44,681 bases of DNA from OM182 bacterium (GTDB lineage Bacteria > Pseudomonadota > Gammaproteobacteria > Pseudomonadales > Azotimanducaceae). Positions within the stretch are counted from its first letter, which is position 1; each line of letters starts with the position of its first letter. Below the pieces are notes generated by a model that made no database searches, had not been told where the DNA came from, and saw only the letters and a program-made list of their open reading frames with translations. Position numbers and translations under genes: made by a program. Shown here in pieces: positions 1 to 7,902 of this stretch. The stretch is from assembly GCA_004213835.1 (NCBI GenBank), contig SHAE01000003.1, positions 1 through 44,681 of the forward strand, read 5' to 3'.

Positions 1-2
1 GC

Positions 3-1673
3 GACACTTACCTGCGTCTGCTGGCGCAAATCCAAGCTCGACTTGGGCAGCCAGAACTGGCTGCTCAGTCCTTGCTGATGCTGAGATCCATGGGGATAAG
101 GGATATCGCAACGATCCGCGACGTTTGCGCGCAGATCGAGGCCACAGCATGTGTAATACAGACGCTCGTGGTGCAACAGCTGCTCGCGACTGACACTGAC
201 TCGATCTCCGATCAATCGCAGATCTGGGCGACACTGCAGCGTTCATCCGCCCTGCCGCAACATTTTGACCCTTCAAATGTCGAGCCCCCTGTACGCCTGC
301 TGATGACTCGCGTCAGCCAGATCTCTCAGATCCCCAACGCAGAGCAGCAGGTTGCGAACATTCGTCTAAAATGGTTCGCCTTACACGACGCCATCAGGCG
401 TGCCGGGACACCTAGAGAAGCACAGGACCTCTGGCGAAACTGGCGGGATACCAACCCTGACCATCCCGCTTCGATAACACCGCCCAAACCACTGAGACTC
501 TTGGCACAGTATGACGCGCCGAGTATCACTGTCATGCTGCCACTTAGCGGTCGACTGGCCAGCGTGGGTGAAGCGGTGCGAGACGGTATGGTCGCTGGGT
601 ACTTGGCGGACCAAGCCTCTGCCGAGACTGTTGCCAGCCTGATCGCCTCATCTGTCGCGACATCAGATGTCACCTTTTTCGATAGTAATGCGCTCGGCGA
701 TGCTGCTTTGTTGTCACAGGTTGCCAACGCTGACAGCGACGTGATTGTGGGGCCGCTATTAAAGGAACGCGGGCAGCGCTTACTGTCCGCAAGCCCCATG
801 CCATCTCTGGCCATGACACAGGAAAGACCGTCGCCGAGTTGGATCGTGTTGAATCGCATCGAAGAAAGCGGGCAAACCCAGCCATCGCCCGTATCAGGGG
901 TCGTTTACCAATTTGCGCCAGCCATTGAAGACGAAGCGCTCACCCTAGCCAAACATCTACGCGCACGTGGCCACGACAGGCTTATGGTCGTCGTGAACCG
1001 CGAGTCATGGGCCTATCGCGCTATCCAGGCACTGAAAAGCCAATGGCAGGGTGTGATGGTTTTTGCCGATTTTGACCGGCCACGAGAAATCACGGGCACC
1101 ATCGGTACGGCCATGGGCGTTGCGGCCAGCCAGCAACGGCATAGCGAACTGCAACGCCTATTGAGCGAAGAGATTGAGTTTTTACCCAGAGGCAGAGAAG
1201 ACCTTGATGCGGTTGTCGCCTTTACCAGCGCGCTAGAGGCTAAGGCGCTGGTTCCAGCTCTGCAGTTTCACTTCGCAGATGAGTTGCCAGTTTTTGCGAC
1301 ATCGCAATCCGCCCGGTCCGGGAGATTGTCAGACATCGCTGGGTTTCATGTCACCGAGCTGCCGTTACTGACAGATCCTGACCCGGTGGCGGCAGGGATG
1401 ACTGCAGCCTTCGATCTTCGCGAGCAGCCCCTACTAGAACTTTTCGCACTTGGGCTAGACGCCTACCGACTTGCAACATGGGTGCATTGGATACAAACCC
1501 ATAAAGAACACTTCGATGAGCAATTTCGTTTGCGCCTCAATATGGCGAGCGGTGAACTAACTCTTGGCCGGGAGGGGCTGGTTGCACGCGAGTTGACCAT
1601 GGCTGAAATAAGCAGCCGAGGCACGCTGATGCTCAGCCAAGACACTGGCTCGAGCCTCACCGAGACAAACTAG
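3..1673 (+). CDS. lpoA: LpoA/LppC family penicillin-binding protein activator (5' truncated)
   Basis: The outer-membrane lipoprotein LpoA stimulates the peptidoglycan synthase PBP1A from the periplasm. The reading frame is open to the left edge, so the signal peptide and lipobox lie outside the window and 556 codons are visible. The N-terminal part (to about base 510) is helical and TPR-like. From about base 522 it becomes a periplasmic-binding-protein fold, beginning with a hydrophobic strand and the segment LPLSGRLASVGEAVRDG, typical of the LppC C-terminal domain. A TTG at 72 is only an internal codon, because the frame upstream reads sensibly as TPR-like sequence. yraN follows 20 bases downstream, as in the conserved lpoA-yraN pair. 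Identification rests on domain order and neighbours; overall identity to characterised LpoA looks low. Confidence 0.87.
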   Translation, partial: DTYLRLLAQIQARLGQPELAAQSLLMLRSMGIRDIATIRDVCAQIEATACVIQTLVVQQLLATDTDSISDQSQIWATLQRSSALPQHFDPSNVEPPVRLLMTRVSQISQIPNAEQQVANIRLKWFALHDAIRRAGTPREAQDLWRNWRDTNPDHPASITPPKPLRLLAQYDAPSITVMLPLSGRLASVGEAVRDGMVAGYLADQASAETVASLIASSVATSDVTFFDSNALGDAALLSQVANADSDVIVGPLLKERGQRLLSASPMPSLAMTQERPSPSWIVLNRIEESGQTQPSPVSGVVYQFAPAIEDEALTLAKHLRARGHDRLMVVVNRESWAYRAIQALKSQWQGVMVFADFDRPREITGTIGTAMGVAASQQRHSELQRLLSEEIEFLPRGREDLDAVVAFTSALEAKALVPALQFHFADELPVFATSQSARSGRLSDIAGFHVTELPLLTDPDPVAAGMTAAFDLREQPLLELFALGLDAYRLATWVHWIQTHKEHFDEQFRLRLNMASGELTLGREGLVARELTMAEISSRGTLMLSQDTGSSLTETN

Positions 1674-1693
1674 GCTGACAGACAGCAGATTCG

Positions 1694-2047
1694 ATGTCAC
1701 TGCACTGGAGCGAAGATCTCGCTGCTGCTTACCTGCGCTGTCGGGGCCTCGCCCTACTGCACAAAAATTATCGGTGTCGCCGAGGCGAGATCGATCTTGT
1801 CATGCTGGACTCGTCTTGCCCTGAACAGACGCTCGTCTTCGTAGAAGTTAGGTACCGCAAAACCTCGGCTTATGGCGCACCAGAAGAAACCATTACCAAA
1901 ACCAAGCAAAAGCGCATCATCGCTGCCGCGACACACTACCTAGCCGCTACAAATGCACTGCACCATACGACGCGATTTGACGTTATAGCGGTGACACGGC
2001 CACACTACTTGCCCATCGTCCATTGGATCAAAGACGCCTTCGTATGA
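1694..2047 (+). CDS. yraN: YraN family (UPF0102) endonuclease-like protein
   Basis: This is a small restriction-endonuclease-fold protein of 117 residues, the usual family length. The family core is present: GEIDLV at residues 31-36, FVEVRYRK at 49-56 and RFDVIAV at 94-100. The Glu, Asp and Glu of these motifs match the metal-binding site of the PD-(D/E)XK fold. The cellular role of the family is not settled. The start is the ATG at 1694; no strong ribosome binding site precedes it, so translation may depend on lpoA just upstream. Its stop overlaps the start of the next lipoprotein gene as ATGA. The gene diaA, which commonly sits after yraN, is absent. Confidence 0.93.
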   Translation: MSLHWSEDLAAAYLRCRGLALLHKNYRCRRGEIDLVMLDSSCPEQTLVFVEVRYRKTSAYGAPEETITKTKQKRIIAAATHYLAATNALHHTTRFDVIAVTRPHYLPIVHWIKDAFV

Positions 2048-2613
2048 ACTGCTATCGACCACCCTTTCTTGCAGCATTCCTCGTCGCGGTACTCACCCTG
2101 CCTACCGCCTGTACCAACAATCCCGAAGAACGCCGCACGCCCGGCGATCTGATTGACGACAATGCCCTGGAGTTCGTCATAGCGAAGGAAATTCGCGCAG
2201 CCGATGAGGGTTTTGCGAGCGCCCATCTGGTGATCACGGTCTACGACGGCTTAGTGCTACTGTTAGGAGAGGTTGCGTCTCCGCGCCTGAAAGAAAAGGC
2301 GACAGAAGTGACCGAGTCGCTGTACAAGGTCGATCCCGACAAAGTCTACAACTACCTTACCGTTCAGGGTCCAATATCAATGCTAGCGCGCACCAACGAC
2401 AGCTATTTGTCGGGCAAGGTCAAAGCCCGGTTATTGGTCGCAGCAGAGGTGCCCGCCGGCAAGGTCAAGGTCGTCACCGAGAATGGGGTCGTATACCTCA
2501 TGGGTAAGATCAGCCGCAGCGACGGCGAGTTGGTTGTCGCTGAGGTTCAGAAATCATTTGGCGTGCAGAAAATTGTGAAGGTATTTGATTACCTATCCGA
2601 ACCTGCATCCTGA
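2044..2613 (+). CDS. dolP: BON-domain outer-membrane lipoprotein, DolP (YraP) type
   Basis: DolP is an outer-membrane lipoprotein with two BON domains that supports outer-membrane integrity. The start at 2044 is chosen over an in-frame ATG at 2023 because it overlaps the yraN stop as ATGA and places a hydrophobic signal (residues 6-20) directly before Cys23. The lipobox-like sequence LPTAC has Pro at -3, which is unusual, so lipidation is likely but not certain. Two BON repeats follow at about residues 40-105 and 117-185, each with the hydrophobic-glycine pattern seen in LLLGEV and YLMGKI. The length of 189 residues fits the family. It faces sspB with a 43-base gap. Confidence 0.88.
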   Translation: MNCYRPPFLAAFLVAVLTLPTACTNNPEERRTPGDLIDDNALEFVIAKEIRAADEGFASAHLVITVYDGLVLLLGEVASPRLKEKATEVTESLYKVDPDKVYNYLTVQGPISMLARTNDSYLSGKVKARLLVAAEVPAGKVKVVTENGVVYLMGKISRSDGELVVAEVQKSFGVQKIVKVFDYLSEPAS

Positions 2614-2656
2614 AAAGGTCAACGCAGGACTCTGCGCCTCTCCTGACTTTGCGCGG

Positions 2657-3097
2657 TTATACTAGGCGGAGTGTTGGTCTAGGACCGTCGTTATCAGGCC
2701 CTTTTCCGGCCGCCTCGTCGGTTACGCTCTCGGTGCTCTGCAGGGGTACTGCCTCGGGTTCTTCGGCAGCATCATCGTCAGCGTGCATGTCTTCGTCATC
2801 AAAGGCCAAGCCTTGGCCGGAGTCTCTGCAGTAAATTGCGCGGATACTGATGATGGGCAATATCAGTTCCATTGAGCGCCCTGAGAAACGGCCCTCGCAC
2901 ATCACGTAGTCATCGCCAAGATTCAGATTACGCACGGCCTGGGGGGAAATATTCAGAACAATTTGCCCATCTCGCACATGTTCCTTGGGTACGACAACAC
3001 CGTCGATCTCTGCATCGATCAAGACATTGGGTATTTCACCGCTGTCGACAATCCACTCGTAGAGTGCGCGCAATAAGTAAGGCCGTCGCGGCTTCAC
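2657..3097 (-). CDS. sspB: ClpXP protease specificity-enhancing factor SspB
   Basis: SspB is a cytoplasmic adaptor that delivers ssrA-tagged proteins to the ClpXP protease. Residues 1-105 form the substrate-binding domain, beginning with the characteristic PRRPYLLRALYEWIVD. A flexible acidic linker rich in Asp and Glu follows at about 100-135. The last residues, RPTLRLV, match the ClpX-binding tail of SspB proteins. The start is GTG at 3097, overlapping the sspA stop as GTGA, so the two genes are translationally coupled. The length of 146 residues is normal. A weak 5-bp hairpin (CGCAG/CTGCG near 2631-2645) lies between sspB and the convergent lipoprotein gene, but no T-run supports it as a terminator. 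Confidence 0.95.
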   Translation of the reverse strand: MKPRRPYLLRALYEWIVDSGEIPNVLIDAEIDGVVVPKEHVRDGQIVLNISPQAVRNLNLGDDYVMCEGRFSGRSMELILPIISIRAIYCRDSGQGLAFDDEDMHADDDAAEEPEAVPLQSTESVTDEAAGKGPDNDGPRPTLRLV

Positions 3098-3726
3098 TCA
3101 CGCATCTCCATTTCAGCTTCCGTCAAGCTAGCGCGAAACGCATCGCGCTCGAACATCGATTGCATGTATCGATGCAACGGCTTCGTTGAGCGCTCGGGCA
3201 GCGTGATATCAACTTCTTTTAAACGCCAAAGAATCGGCGCCACGCAGCAGTCCACCAAGGAAAGCTCTTCGTTCATGAAGAACGGCTTTTCCGCGAATAT
3301 GGGTGCAATCGCGATGATGCTCTCTCGAAGCTCTTTACGCGCCTTGCTGAGAACGGTTTCTCGACCCTTGCCCAACATCAACACATCCAGACGCGAGCTC
3401 CATTCCTTTTCAACACGCGAGATCCACAGCCGGGATAGCGCCCGCTGCACTGGATAGACTGGCAACAACGGTGGATGAGGAAAGCGTTCATCGAGGTATT
3501 CCATGATGACGTTGGCTTCATAGAGAGCTAAGTCGCGATCTGCCAACGTCGGCAGCGTGTTGTAGGGGTTGAGCTCCGCTAAGTCTTCTGGCTCTTTGCC
3601 CGCGACAATGTCAACGATATCTACGGTGACGCCCTTCTCAGCCAATACCAGTCTCACGCGGTGCGAGTACTGATCTCTGGGATCGGAAAACAGGGTCATG
3701 GCGGAGCGCTTGGTTACGATACTCAT
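3094..3726 (-). CDS. sspA: Stringent starvation protein A (GST-fold RNA polymerase-associated protein)
   Basis: SspA binds RNA polymerase and changes promoter choice during starvation. The 210-residue protein has a thioredoxin-like N-terminal half starting TLFSDPRDQYSHRVRLVLAE and a helical GST C-terminal half. The catalytic residue expected in true glutathione transferases is not evident, as usual for SspA. The start is ATG at 3726. It sits 82 bases downstream of petC and overlaps sspB. The petC-sspA gap contains an 8-bp direct repeat GCTCGTGA (3771-3778 and 3798-3805) whose role is unknown; I could not find a convincing promoter there, so sspA may be read through from petABC. Confidence 0.96.
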   Translation of the reverse strand: MSIVTKRSAMTLFSDPRDQYSHRVRLVLAEKGVTVDIVDIVAGKEPEDLAELNPYNTLPTLADRDLALYEANVIMEYLDERFPHPPLLPVYPVQRALSRLWISRVEKEWSSRLDVLMLGKGRETVLSKARKELRESIIAIAPIFAEKPFFMNEELSLVDCCVAPILWRLKEVDITLPERSTKPLHRYMQSMFERDAFRASLTEAEMEMRE

Positions 3727-3808
3727 TGATGCGGTTCTCTTTTGTCAGGCGGGGTCGAAAAGCGGCTGCAGGCTCGTGATTGCTATAACCACAAGCCCGC
3801 TCGTGAGC

Positions 3809-4528
3809 CTAATGCTCGATGTCTTTCCAGTACTCGCGATTCAGCAGGTACGTAAAGCTTCCTAAGATAATCAGGAATAACAGCACGAAGACACCTGTTC
3901 TCTGGCGCTCTAGCCGGGCGGGTTCACTGACGTAATACAGAAAATTGGTCAGGTCGTAGATGGCGGAGTCGAACTCCTCGGCGCTCATCGCACCGGAACC
4001 TGCCTCTAGCGCAAGCTGATCACATACCCCGTCGGTACACACTTCACGCTGCACACCCTGCAAATCTAACAGCACGTTGGGCATACCAACATTGGCAAAC
4101 ACCTTGTTGTTCACGCCCAAGGGTCGGCTATCGTCGACATAGAACGTCTTCAGGTAGTTATAGACCCAGTCCGGGTTACGCACTCGCGTGACCATCGTCA
4201 GGTCCGGTGGCGCAGCGCCAAACCACGCCTTGCTTGCCTCCTTGGGCATGGACGTGGTCATCAAGTCGCCGATTTTTTGATCGGTGAAAATCAGGTTTTT
4301 CAACGCGAGATCATGGGGAATGCCCAGATCATCTGCCGTACGCTCATAGCGCTGGAATTGCAGGCCGTGACAGCCGATGCAGTAGTTGGCGTAAAGCTTA
4401 AAGCCGTTTTGCAGACTAGGAAGGTTCTGCAGGTCGCCATCAAATTCTTCCATCGGCCAGTTCGACGCGCTCGCAGACCATGCTGCGACCGGCAACGTCA
4501 CCAATAGCGTAAGCAGTATTTTTTTCAT
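3809..4528 (-). CDS. petC: Ubiquinol-cytochrome c reductase cytochrome c1 subunit
   Basis: Cytochrome c1 passes electrons from the Rieske centre to soluble cytochrome c in the periplasm. A signal peptide (residues 1 to about 21) precedes the heme-attachment motif C50-I-G-C53-H54; Met149 in a GMP context is a likely sixth heme ligand. A C-terminal membrane anchor spans about 212-229 and ends with the basic/acidic tail REYWKDIEH. The length of 239 residues matches the short proteobacterial form that is not fused to cytochrome b. The start codon overlaps the petB stop by one base (TAATG), so petB and petC are coupled. Confidence 0.97.
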   Translation of the reverse strand: MKKILLTLLVTLPVAAWSASASNWPMEEFDGDLQNLPSLQNGFKLYANYCIGCHGLQFQRYERTADDLGIPHDLALKNLIFTDQKIGDLMTTSMPKEASKAWFGAAPPDLTMVTRVRNPDWVYNYLKTFYVDDSRPLGVNNKVFANVGMPNVLLDLQGVQREVCTDGVCDQLALEAGSGAMSAEEFDSAIYDLTNFLYYVSEPARLERQRTGVFVLLFLIILGSFTYLLNREYWKDIEH

Positions 4529-5796
4529 TAGACCGTAACCCTCTCCGGTTCAGGCTGAGTTTGCTCTACCCGGGTGTACCAAGGCATCAAAATGAAGTAC
4601 GCGAAGTAAATTGCTGTGCAGACTTGCGCGGCAATTGTACCGGCCTTCGATGGTGCCTGAGTTCCCAAGTAGCCCAGAATAAAGAAGCTGATGACGAATA
4701 GTGTCAGCATCATGCGGGAAATCGACCCCTTGTAGCGCATGGATTTGACCGGGCTTCGGTCAAGCCAAGGCAGCGCCGCGGGAATGATGATCGCGCCGGC
4801 CATAATCACTAAGCCCCAGAATTTTGCGGACAATCCGAACAGCGGGAAGGTTGCAGCGCGCAACATCGCGTAGAACGGGGTGTAGTACCAGACCGGAGCG
4901 ATATGCTCGGGCGTCTTCAGCGGGTCAGCCATTTCAAAATTTGGCTTTTCGAGAAAATAGCCGCCCATTTCTGGCGCGAAGAACACGACCGCGCAGAAGA
5001 TAAATAAGAACACCACCATCGCGTGAATGTCGTGCACGGTGTAGTACGGATGGAAGGGTATGCCGTCGCGCGGTACGCCGTTCTCGTCTTTGTTTTTCTT
5101 GATTTCGATACCGTCAGGGTTGTTAGAACCCACGTGGTGAAGAGCAACAATGTGCACAAAGATGAGGATGCAAAGCACCAAGGGTAAGGCGACCACATGC
5201 AATGCGAAGAATCGGTTGAGTGTGGTTTCTGACATCAGAAAGTCGCCACGAACCCATTCCATGAGATCGGGGCCGACATAGGGAATGGCGCCAACCAGCG
5301 ACACAATGACTTGGGCTCCCCAATACGACATGTTGCCCCAAGGCAGCAGGTAGCCAAAGAAGCCCTCTGCCATCAACGCAACGAATATGGCCATGCCGAT
5401 CAACCACAACAGTTCTCGTGGCCCGCGATAGGATCCGTAGCGCAACGCACGATACATGTGCAAATAGATCACCACGAAGAAAAACGATGCGCCGGTCGAA
5501 TGCAGGTAGCGCATCAACCATCCGTATTCGACATCCCGCATAATGTACTCAACAGACGCAAATGCTCCGTCACCGCTGGGTACATAGTTCATGGTCAGCC
5601 AAACGCCGGTCACCAGTTGGTTCACCAGCACGAACATGGCTAGAAACCCAAAGTAGTACCAGAAGTTGAAGTTTTTCGGCGCGTAGTACCGTGACATGTG
5701 GTACTCGAACGTCTCCGAGGCGGGGAACCGTTTATCGATCCATTCCATCGCACCTGCTAAGCCTGAGTTAGAGCTTTGTGTTTCGGACTTATCCAT
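4528..5796 (-). CDS. petB: Ubiquinol-cytochrome c reductase cytochrome b subunit
   Basis: Cytochrome b is the membrane core of the bc1 complex and carries both b hemes and the quinone sites. The heme ligand pairs are H99/H113 and H200/H215 (spacings of 13 and 14 residues). The Qo-site tetrapeptide is P301-V-W-Y304 rather than PEWY; from memory the PVWY form occurs in beta- and gammaproteobacteria, so this is a lineage marker rather than a defect. Hydrophobic helices run through most of the 422 residues. The ATG at 5796 has a ribosome binding site AAGGTG seven bases upstream. It lies 104 bases after petA. Confidence 0.98.
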   Translation of the reverse strand: MDKSETQSSNSGLAGAMEWIDKRFPASETFEYHMSRYYAPKNFNFWYYFGFLAMFVLVNQLVTGVWLTMNYVPSGDGAFASVEYIMRDVEYGWLMRYLHSTGASFFFVVIYLHMYRALRYGSYRGPRELLWLIGMAIFVALMAEGFFGYLLPWGNMSYWGAQVIVSLVGAIPYVGPDLMEWVRGDFLMSETTLNRFFALHVVALPLVLCILIFVHIVALHHVGSNNPDGIEIKKNKDENGVPRDGIPFHPYYTVHDIHAMVVFLFIFCAVVFFAPEMGGYFLEKPNFEMADPLKTPEHIAPVWYYTPFYAMLRAATFPLFGLSAKFWGLVIMAGAIIIPAALPWLDRSPVKSMRYKGSISRMMLTLFVISFFILGYLGTQAPSKAGTIAAQVCTAIYFAYFILMPWYTRVEQTQPEPERVTV

Positions 5797-5875
5797 TAGG
5801 CAACACCTTTTTTCGTCATGACCCTCTTCTGAAAGGGCCGAATTGCATATGAAAACTTAATACCGCGTCGCATCA

Positions 5876-5898
5876 CGGCAGCTGCCGCGTTTAAACGC
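5876..5898. repeat. Two abutting 12-bp perfect palindromes in the petA-petB gap
   Basis: CGGCAGCTGCCG occupies 5876-5887 and GCGTTTAAACGC occupies 5887-5898; both are perfect inverted repeats and they share one base. They begin three bases after the petA stop codon on the transcribed strand. They may be an mRNA processing or stability element between petA and petB, or a protein site. No T-run follows, so a terminator is unlikely. Confidence 0.6.
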
Positions 5899-5900
5899 CC

Positions 5901-6512
5901 TTATCCAATCACGATGACTGTATCGGACTCGAACCGATACGGTGGCACTTCCAAGTTATACGGTGCCGGGACACCTGAAACCACTCGACCGGCGAGGTCA
6001 AACTTTGAACCATGACACGGGCAGAAGAAGCCCCCTTGGCCAGTGTTTTCAAAGTTGTCGGTTTTGACGTACTTAGGCGAGCAGCCAAGATGGGTGCAAA
6101 TACCCACATACACACCAATCTCTGGACGTTCAGAGCGCCATGGGTTGACGGCAAAATCGGGTTGCTGTTCGGGGTTCGTTGAATCTGGGTCAGCCAAGCC
6201 ACTTGCGTCTGATTCGAGTGCGTCAATCGAAGGCTGGTCGCGATAGACCACAAAAATCGGTTTGCCTCGCCAGGCGACAATGGGACTCAGCATTTCGCCC
6301 GGTGCCAGTTTGGAAAAATCGATTTTCACCGGAGCGCCGGCGGCTCTCGCCTTTGCGCTGGGTGTCCAGTATTTGATAAACGGCCAAGCTGCGCCAACTG
6401 CGCCGACCGCAGCAACCGCTGACGTTGCTTGAATCAAAAAGTAGCGGCGACTGTTGCTGCCGTTTTCTTGGTCGGTCTCGCCTGAAGTATTATTTACTGC
6501 GCCTTCGCTCAC
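5901..6512 (-). CDS. petA: Ubiquinol-cytochrome c reductase Rieske iron-sulfur subunit
   Basis: The Rieske protein takes electrons from ubiquinol at the Qo site. A Tat-type N-terminus has RR at residues 22-23 followed by a hydrophobic anchor (about 26-46). The [2Fe-2S] ligands are in C139-T-H141-L-G-C144 and C164-P-C166-H167, followed by GSKFD. The length is 203 residues. The start is GTG at 6512; the ribosome binding site AGGGAG (6522-6527) lies nine bases upstream and no better in-frame start exists. It is the first gene of petABC and has a 413-base upstream gap, so the main bc1 promoter is expected there. Confidence 0.97.
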   Translation of the reverse strand: MSEGAVNNTSGETDQENGSNSRRYFLIQATSAVAAVGAVGAAWPFIKYWTPSAKARAAGAPVKIDFSKLAPGEMLSPIVAWRGKPIFVVYRDQPSIDALESDASGLADPDSTNPEQQPDFAVNPWRSERPEIGVYVGICTHLGCSPKYVKTDNFENTGQGGFFCPCHGSKFDLAGRVVSGVPAPYNLEVPPYRFESDTVIVIG

Positions 6513-6600
6513 GACACTAGACTCCCTGTGAGTGTGTTGTACAAATGGTGGCTCTAAACAGGTTTTCGGTTTTATCAGCGGTCACTTACGACCTAGTTGG

Positions 6601-6651
6601 CTGGGCCCGCGTTAAAGCGGACAGCACGCAGCGGCTGTGATGCCGGCCCAG
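6601..6651 (-). other. Predicted three-way RNA fold in the petA leader region
   Basis: A 7-bp outer stem CTGGGCC (6601-6607) with GGCCCAG (6645-6651) encloses two short hairpins: CGC/GCG (6608-6610 with 6617-6619) and ACAGC/GCTGT (6621-6625 with 6634-6638). Together they make a compact three-way junction about 90-140 bases before the petA start. The strand is assigned from petA; the fold could form on either strand. This is base pairing read by eye, not a family match. Confidence 0.35.
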
Positions 6652-6764
6652 ATCCTCAGCGGACTGGCACCGGCGTCGCGTCGTCTTTCGATAAAACCTT
6701 TCGCAACCTTTGTGTTCAGGGTGCTCTCTTGCGACCTGCCCTGAACCCGCGAGATTTACCATCG

Positions 6765-6803
6765 AACGTTAATGTTCAACGTTAATGTCCAACGTCAACG
6801 TCT
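6765..6803. repeat. Three tandem 13-bp repeats AACGTTAATGTYC
   Basis: Copies lie at 6765-6777 (AACGTTAATGTTC), 6778-6790 (AACGTTAATGTCC, one mismatch to copy one) and 6791-6803 (AACGTCAACGTCT, more diverged). They abut exactly. A 13-bp period puts successive copies on somewhat different faces of the helix, and each copy begins with AACGTT or AACGTC. Placed about 250 bases upstream of petA, they may be regulator binding sites or part of the promoter. Confidence 0.7.
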
Positions 6804-6925
6804 TTGGCGTTTTCTCTAGGCTGAACCGCTCCCTCTCGAACGGCCCAATCCTCGAGCGCGAAGACTACCACAGCTGCATCCATATCGGACAGCCATTGGC
6901 CCTTTTCGCGACTCGATTATGCGTA

Positions 6926-7315
6926 TTAGCGCTTGGAGAACTGTGGACGTTTACGCGCTTTGCGCAGACCCACTTTCTTACGCTCAACGGCGCGCGCATC
7001 ACGCGTCAAAAAGCCAGCTTGGCGCATAGGTTGGCGCAGATTTTCATCGTACTCGACCAGCGCCCGCGCGATGCCGTGGCGAATAGCGCCTGCTTGGCCA
7101 GAACTGCCTCCACCGCGTACAGTGATTTTCAAATCTAGCTTGTCGACAAGATCCGCAGCTTCCAGCGGCTGCCGAACGACCATTCGCGATGTCTCGCGGC
7201 CGAAAAACTCATCGAGTGGGCGTGCATTCACAAAGATGCGCCCGGTACCACCAGAGATAAACACTCGTGCTGCCGCAGTCTTGCGTCGCCCTGTTCCGTA
7301 ATCGTAATCCGTCAT
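6926..7315 (-). CDS. rpsI: 30S ribosomal protein S9
   Basis: S9 is a component of the small ribosomal subunit whose C-terminal tail contacts P-site tRNA. The 129-residue protein begins [16 protein letters not shown] and ends RPQFSKR, both diagnostic for S9; the terminal SKR is intact. The ATG at 7315 directly follows the rplM stop, with GGAG inside the end of rplM as the ribosome binding site. It forms the standard rplM-rpsI pair. Confidence 0.99.
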   Translation of the reverse strand: MTDYDYGTGRRKTAAARVFISGGTGRIFVNARPLDEFFGRETSRMVVRQPLEAADLVDKLDLKITVRGGGSSGQAGAIRHGIARALVEYDENLRQPMRQAGFLTRDARAVERKKVGLRKARKRPQFSKR

Positions 7316-7744
7316 CTATAGCTCCAAGACCTGAGGTTGCTGCGCGCTGTGTGGGTGATCTGGCCCTGAGTACACTTTGAGTTTACGAAACATCGCTCGT
7401 CCCAAGGGGTTCTTGGGCAGCATGCCTTTGACAGCAATTTCTAACATACGTTCTGGATGTTCCGCGCGCATGGTTTCGACAGAAGTGCTGCGAATACCGC
7501 CGGGATACCCGGTATGACGCCAGTACATCTTGCCTTGTTCTTTATTACCGGTTACCCGCACTTTTTCCGCATTCACGATGACGATGTAGTCACCGGTGTC
7601 GACATGGGGAGTAAACTCTGGCTTGTGTTTGCCACGCAGGCGACTGGCTACCTCGGTAGCAATTCGGCCAAGCGTCTTGTCTTGCGCGTCGATAATCCAC
7701 CAAGACCGGACGACGTCCTGCTCTCGCATACTTACCGTTTTCAT
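7316..7744 (-). CDS. rplM: 50S ribosomal protein L13
   Basis: L13 is an early-assembling large-subunit protein. The start is the ATG at 7744, giving the standard 142 residues starting [20 protein letters not shown]. The frame is open a further 49 codons upstream, but that extension is basic, low in sense and precedes the normal N-terminus, so it is leader rather than protein. Typical segments are [18 protein letters not shown] and [20 protein letters not shown] 150-base leader runs back to the promoter at 7903-7931. In E. coli L13 represses its own operon through the leader; similar control here is possible but not shown. Confidence 0.99.
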   Translation of the reverse strand: MKTVSMREQDVVRSWWIIDAQDKTLGRIATEVASRLRGKHKPEFTPHVDTGDYIVIVNAEKVRVTGNKEQGKMYWRHTGYPGGIRSTSVETMRAEHPERMLEIAVKGMLPKNPLGRAMFRKLKVYSGPDHPHSAQQPQVLEL

Positions 7745-7884
7745 GTTCTGCCTCTGTTGTGCTGGCGGTCTTATGTCGCCGCGTATGCCCGACGCTCGTT
7801 CACGTTGGCGTCTGCTCTTTCGCCGATATTCAGCGATCGCGCACCGATGATTCTGCTGTTGCGAACACTGGCGAGAATCGGTGA

Positions 7885-7898
7885 GCCCCAAAAGGGGC
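7885..7898 (-). other. Hairpin at the expected 5' end of the rplM transcript
   Basis: GCCCC (7885-7889) pairs with GGGGC (7894-7898) around an AAAA loop (TTTT loop complement on the other strand). It falls about 5 bases after the -10 box of the predicted rplM promoter, so the mRNA would begin with this stem-loop. No T-run follows on either strand, which argues against a terminator for zapE. Confidence 0.5.
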
Positions 7899-7902
7899 GC
7901 GA

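Larger units (their letters stand above)
6513..6925. promoter_or_regulatory. petA upstream region between rpsI and petA; no gene seen
   Basis: This 413-base gap holds no ORF I would defend on either strand. It contains a predicted branched fold (6601-6651), an 8-bp inverted repeat GTTCAGGG/CCCTGAAC (6714-6721 and 6739-6746, 17-base loop) and three tandem 13-bp repeats (6765-6803). The petABC promoter and any rpsI terminator should lie here. I see no clear terminator with a T-run and no unambiguous sigma-70 promoter; on the minus strand the tandem repeats contain TTGGAC, TTGAAC and TTGACG, which could act as -35 elements. Confidence 0.5.

Noticed and set aside
2631-2645. CGCAG/CTGCG hairpin between dolP and sspB as a convergent terminator
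   Set aside because: The stem is only 5 bp and there is no T-run on either strand.
4828-4860. Loss of the PEWY motif in cytochrome b as a defect
   Set aside because: PVWY is, from memory, a known Qo-site variant of beta- and gammaproteobacteria, and all heme ligands are intact.
7745-7891. 49-codon N-terminal extension of rplM
   Set aside because: L13 is complete at 142 residues from ATG 7744; the extension is basic, nonhomologous leader sequence lying downstream of the predicted promoter.
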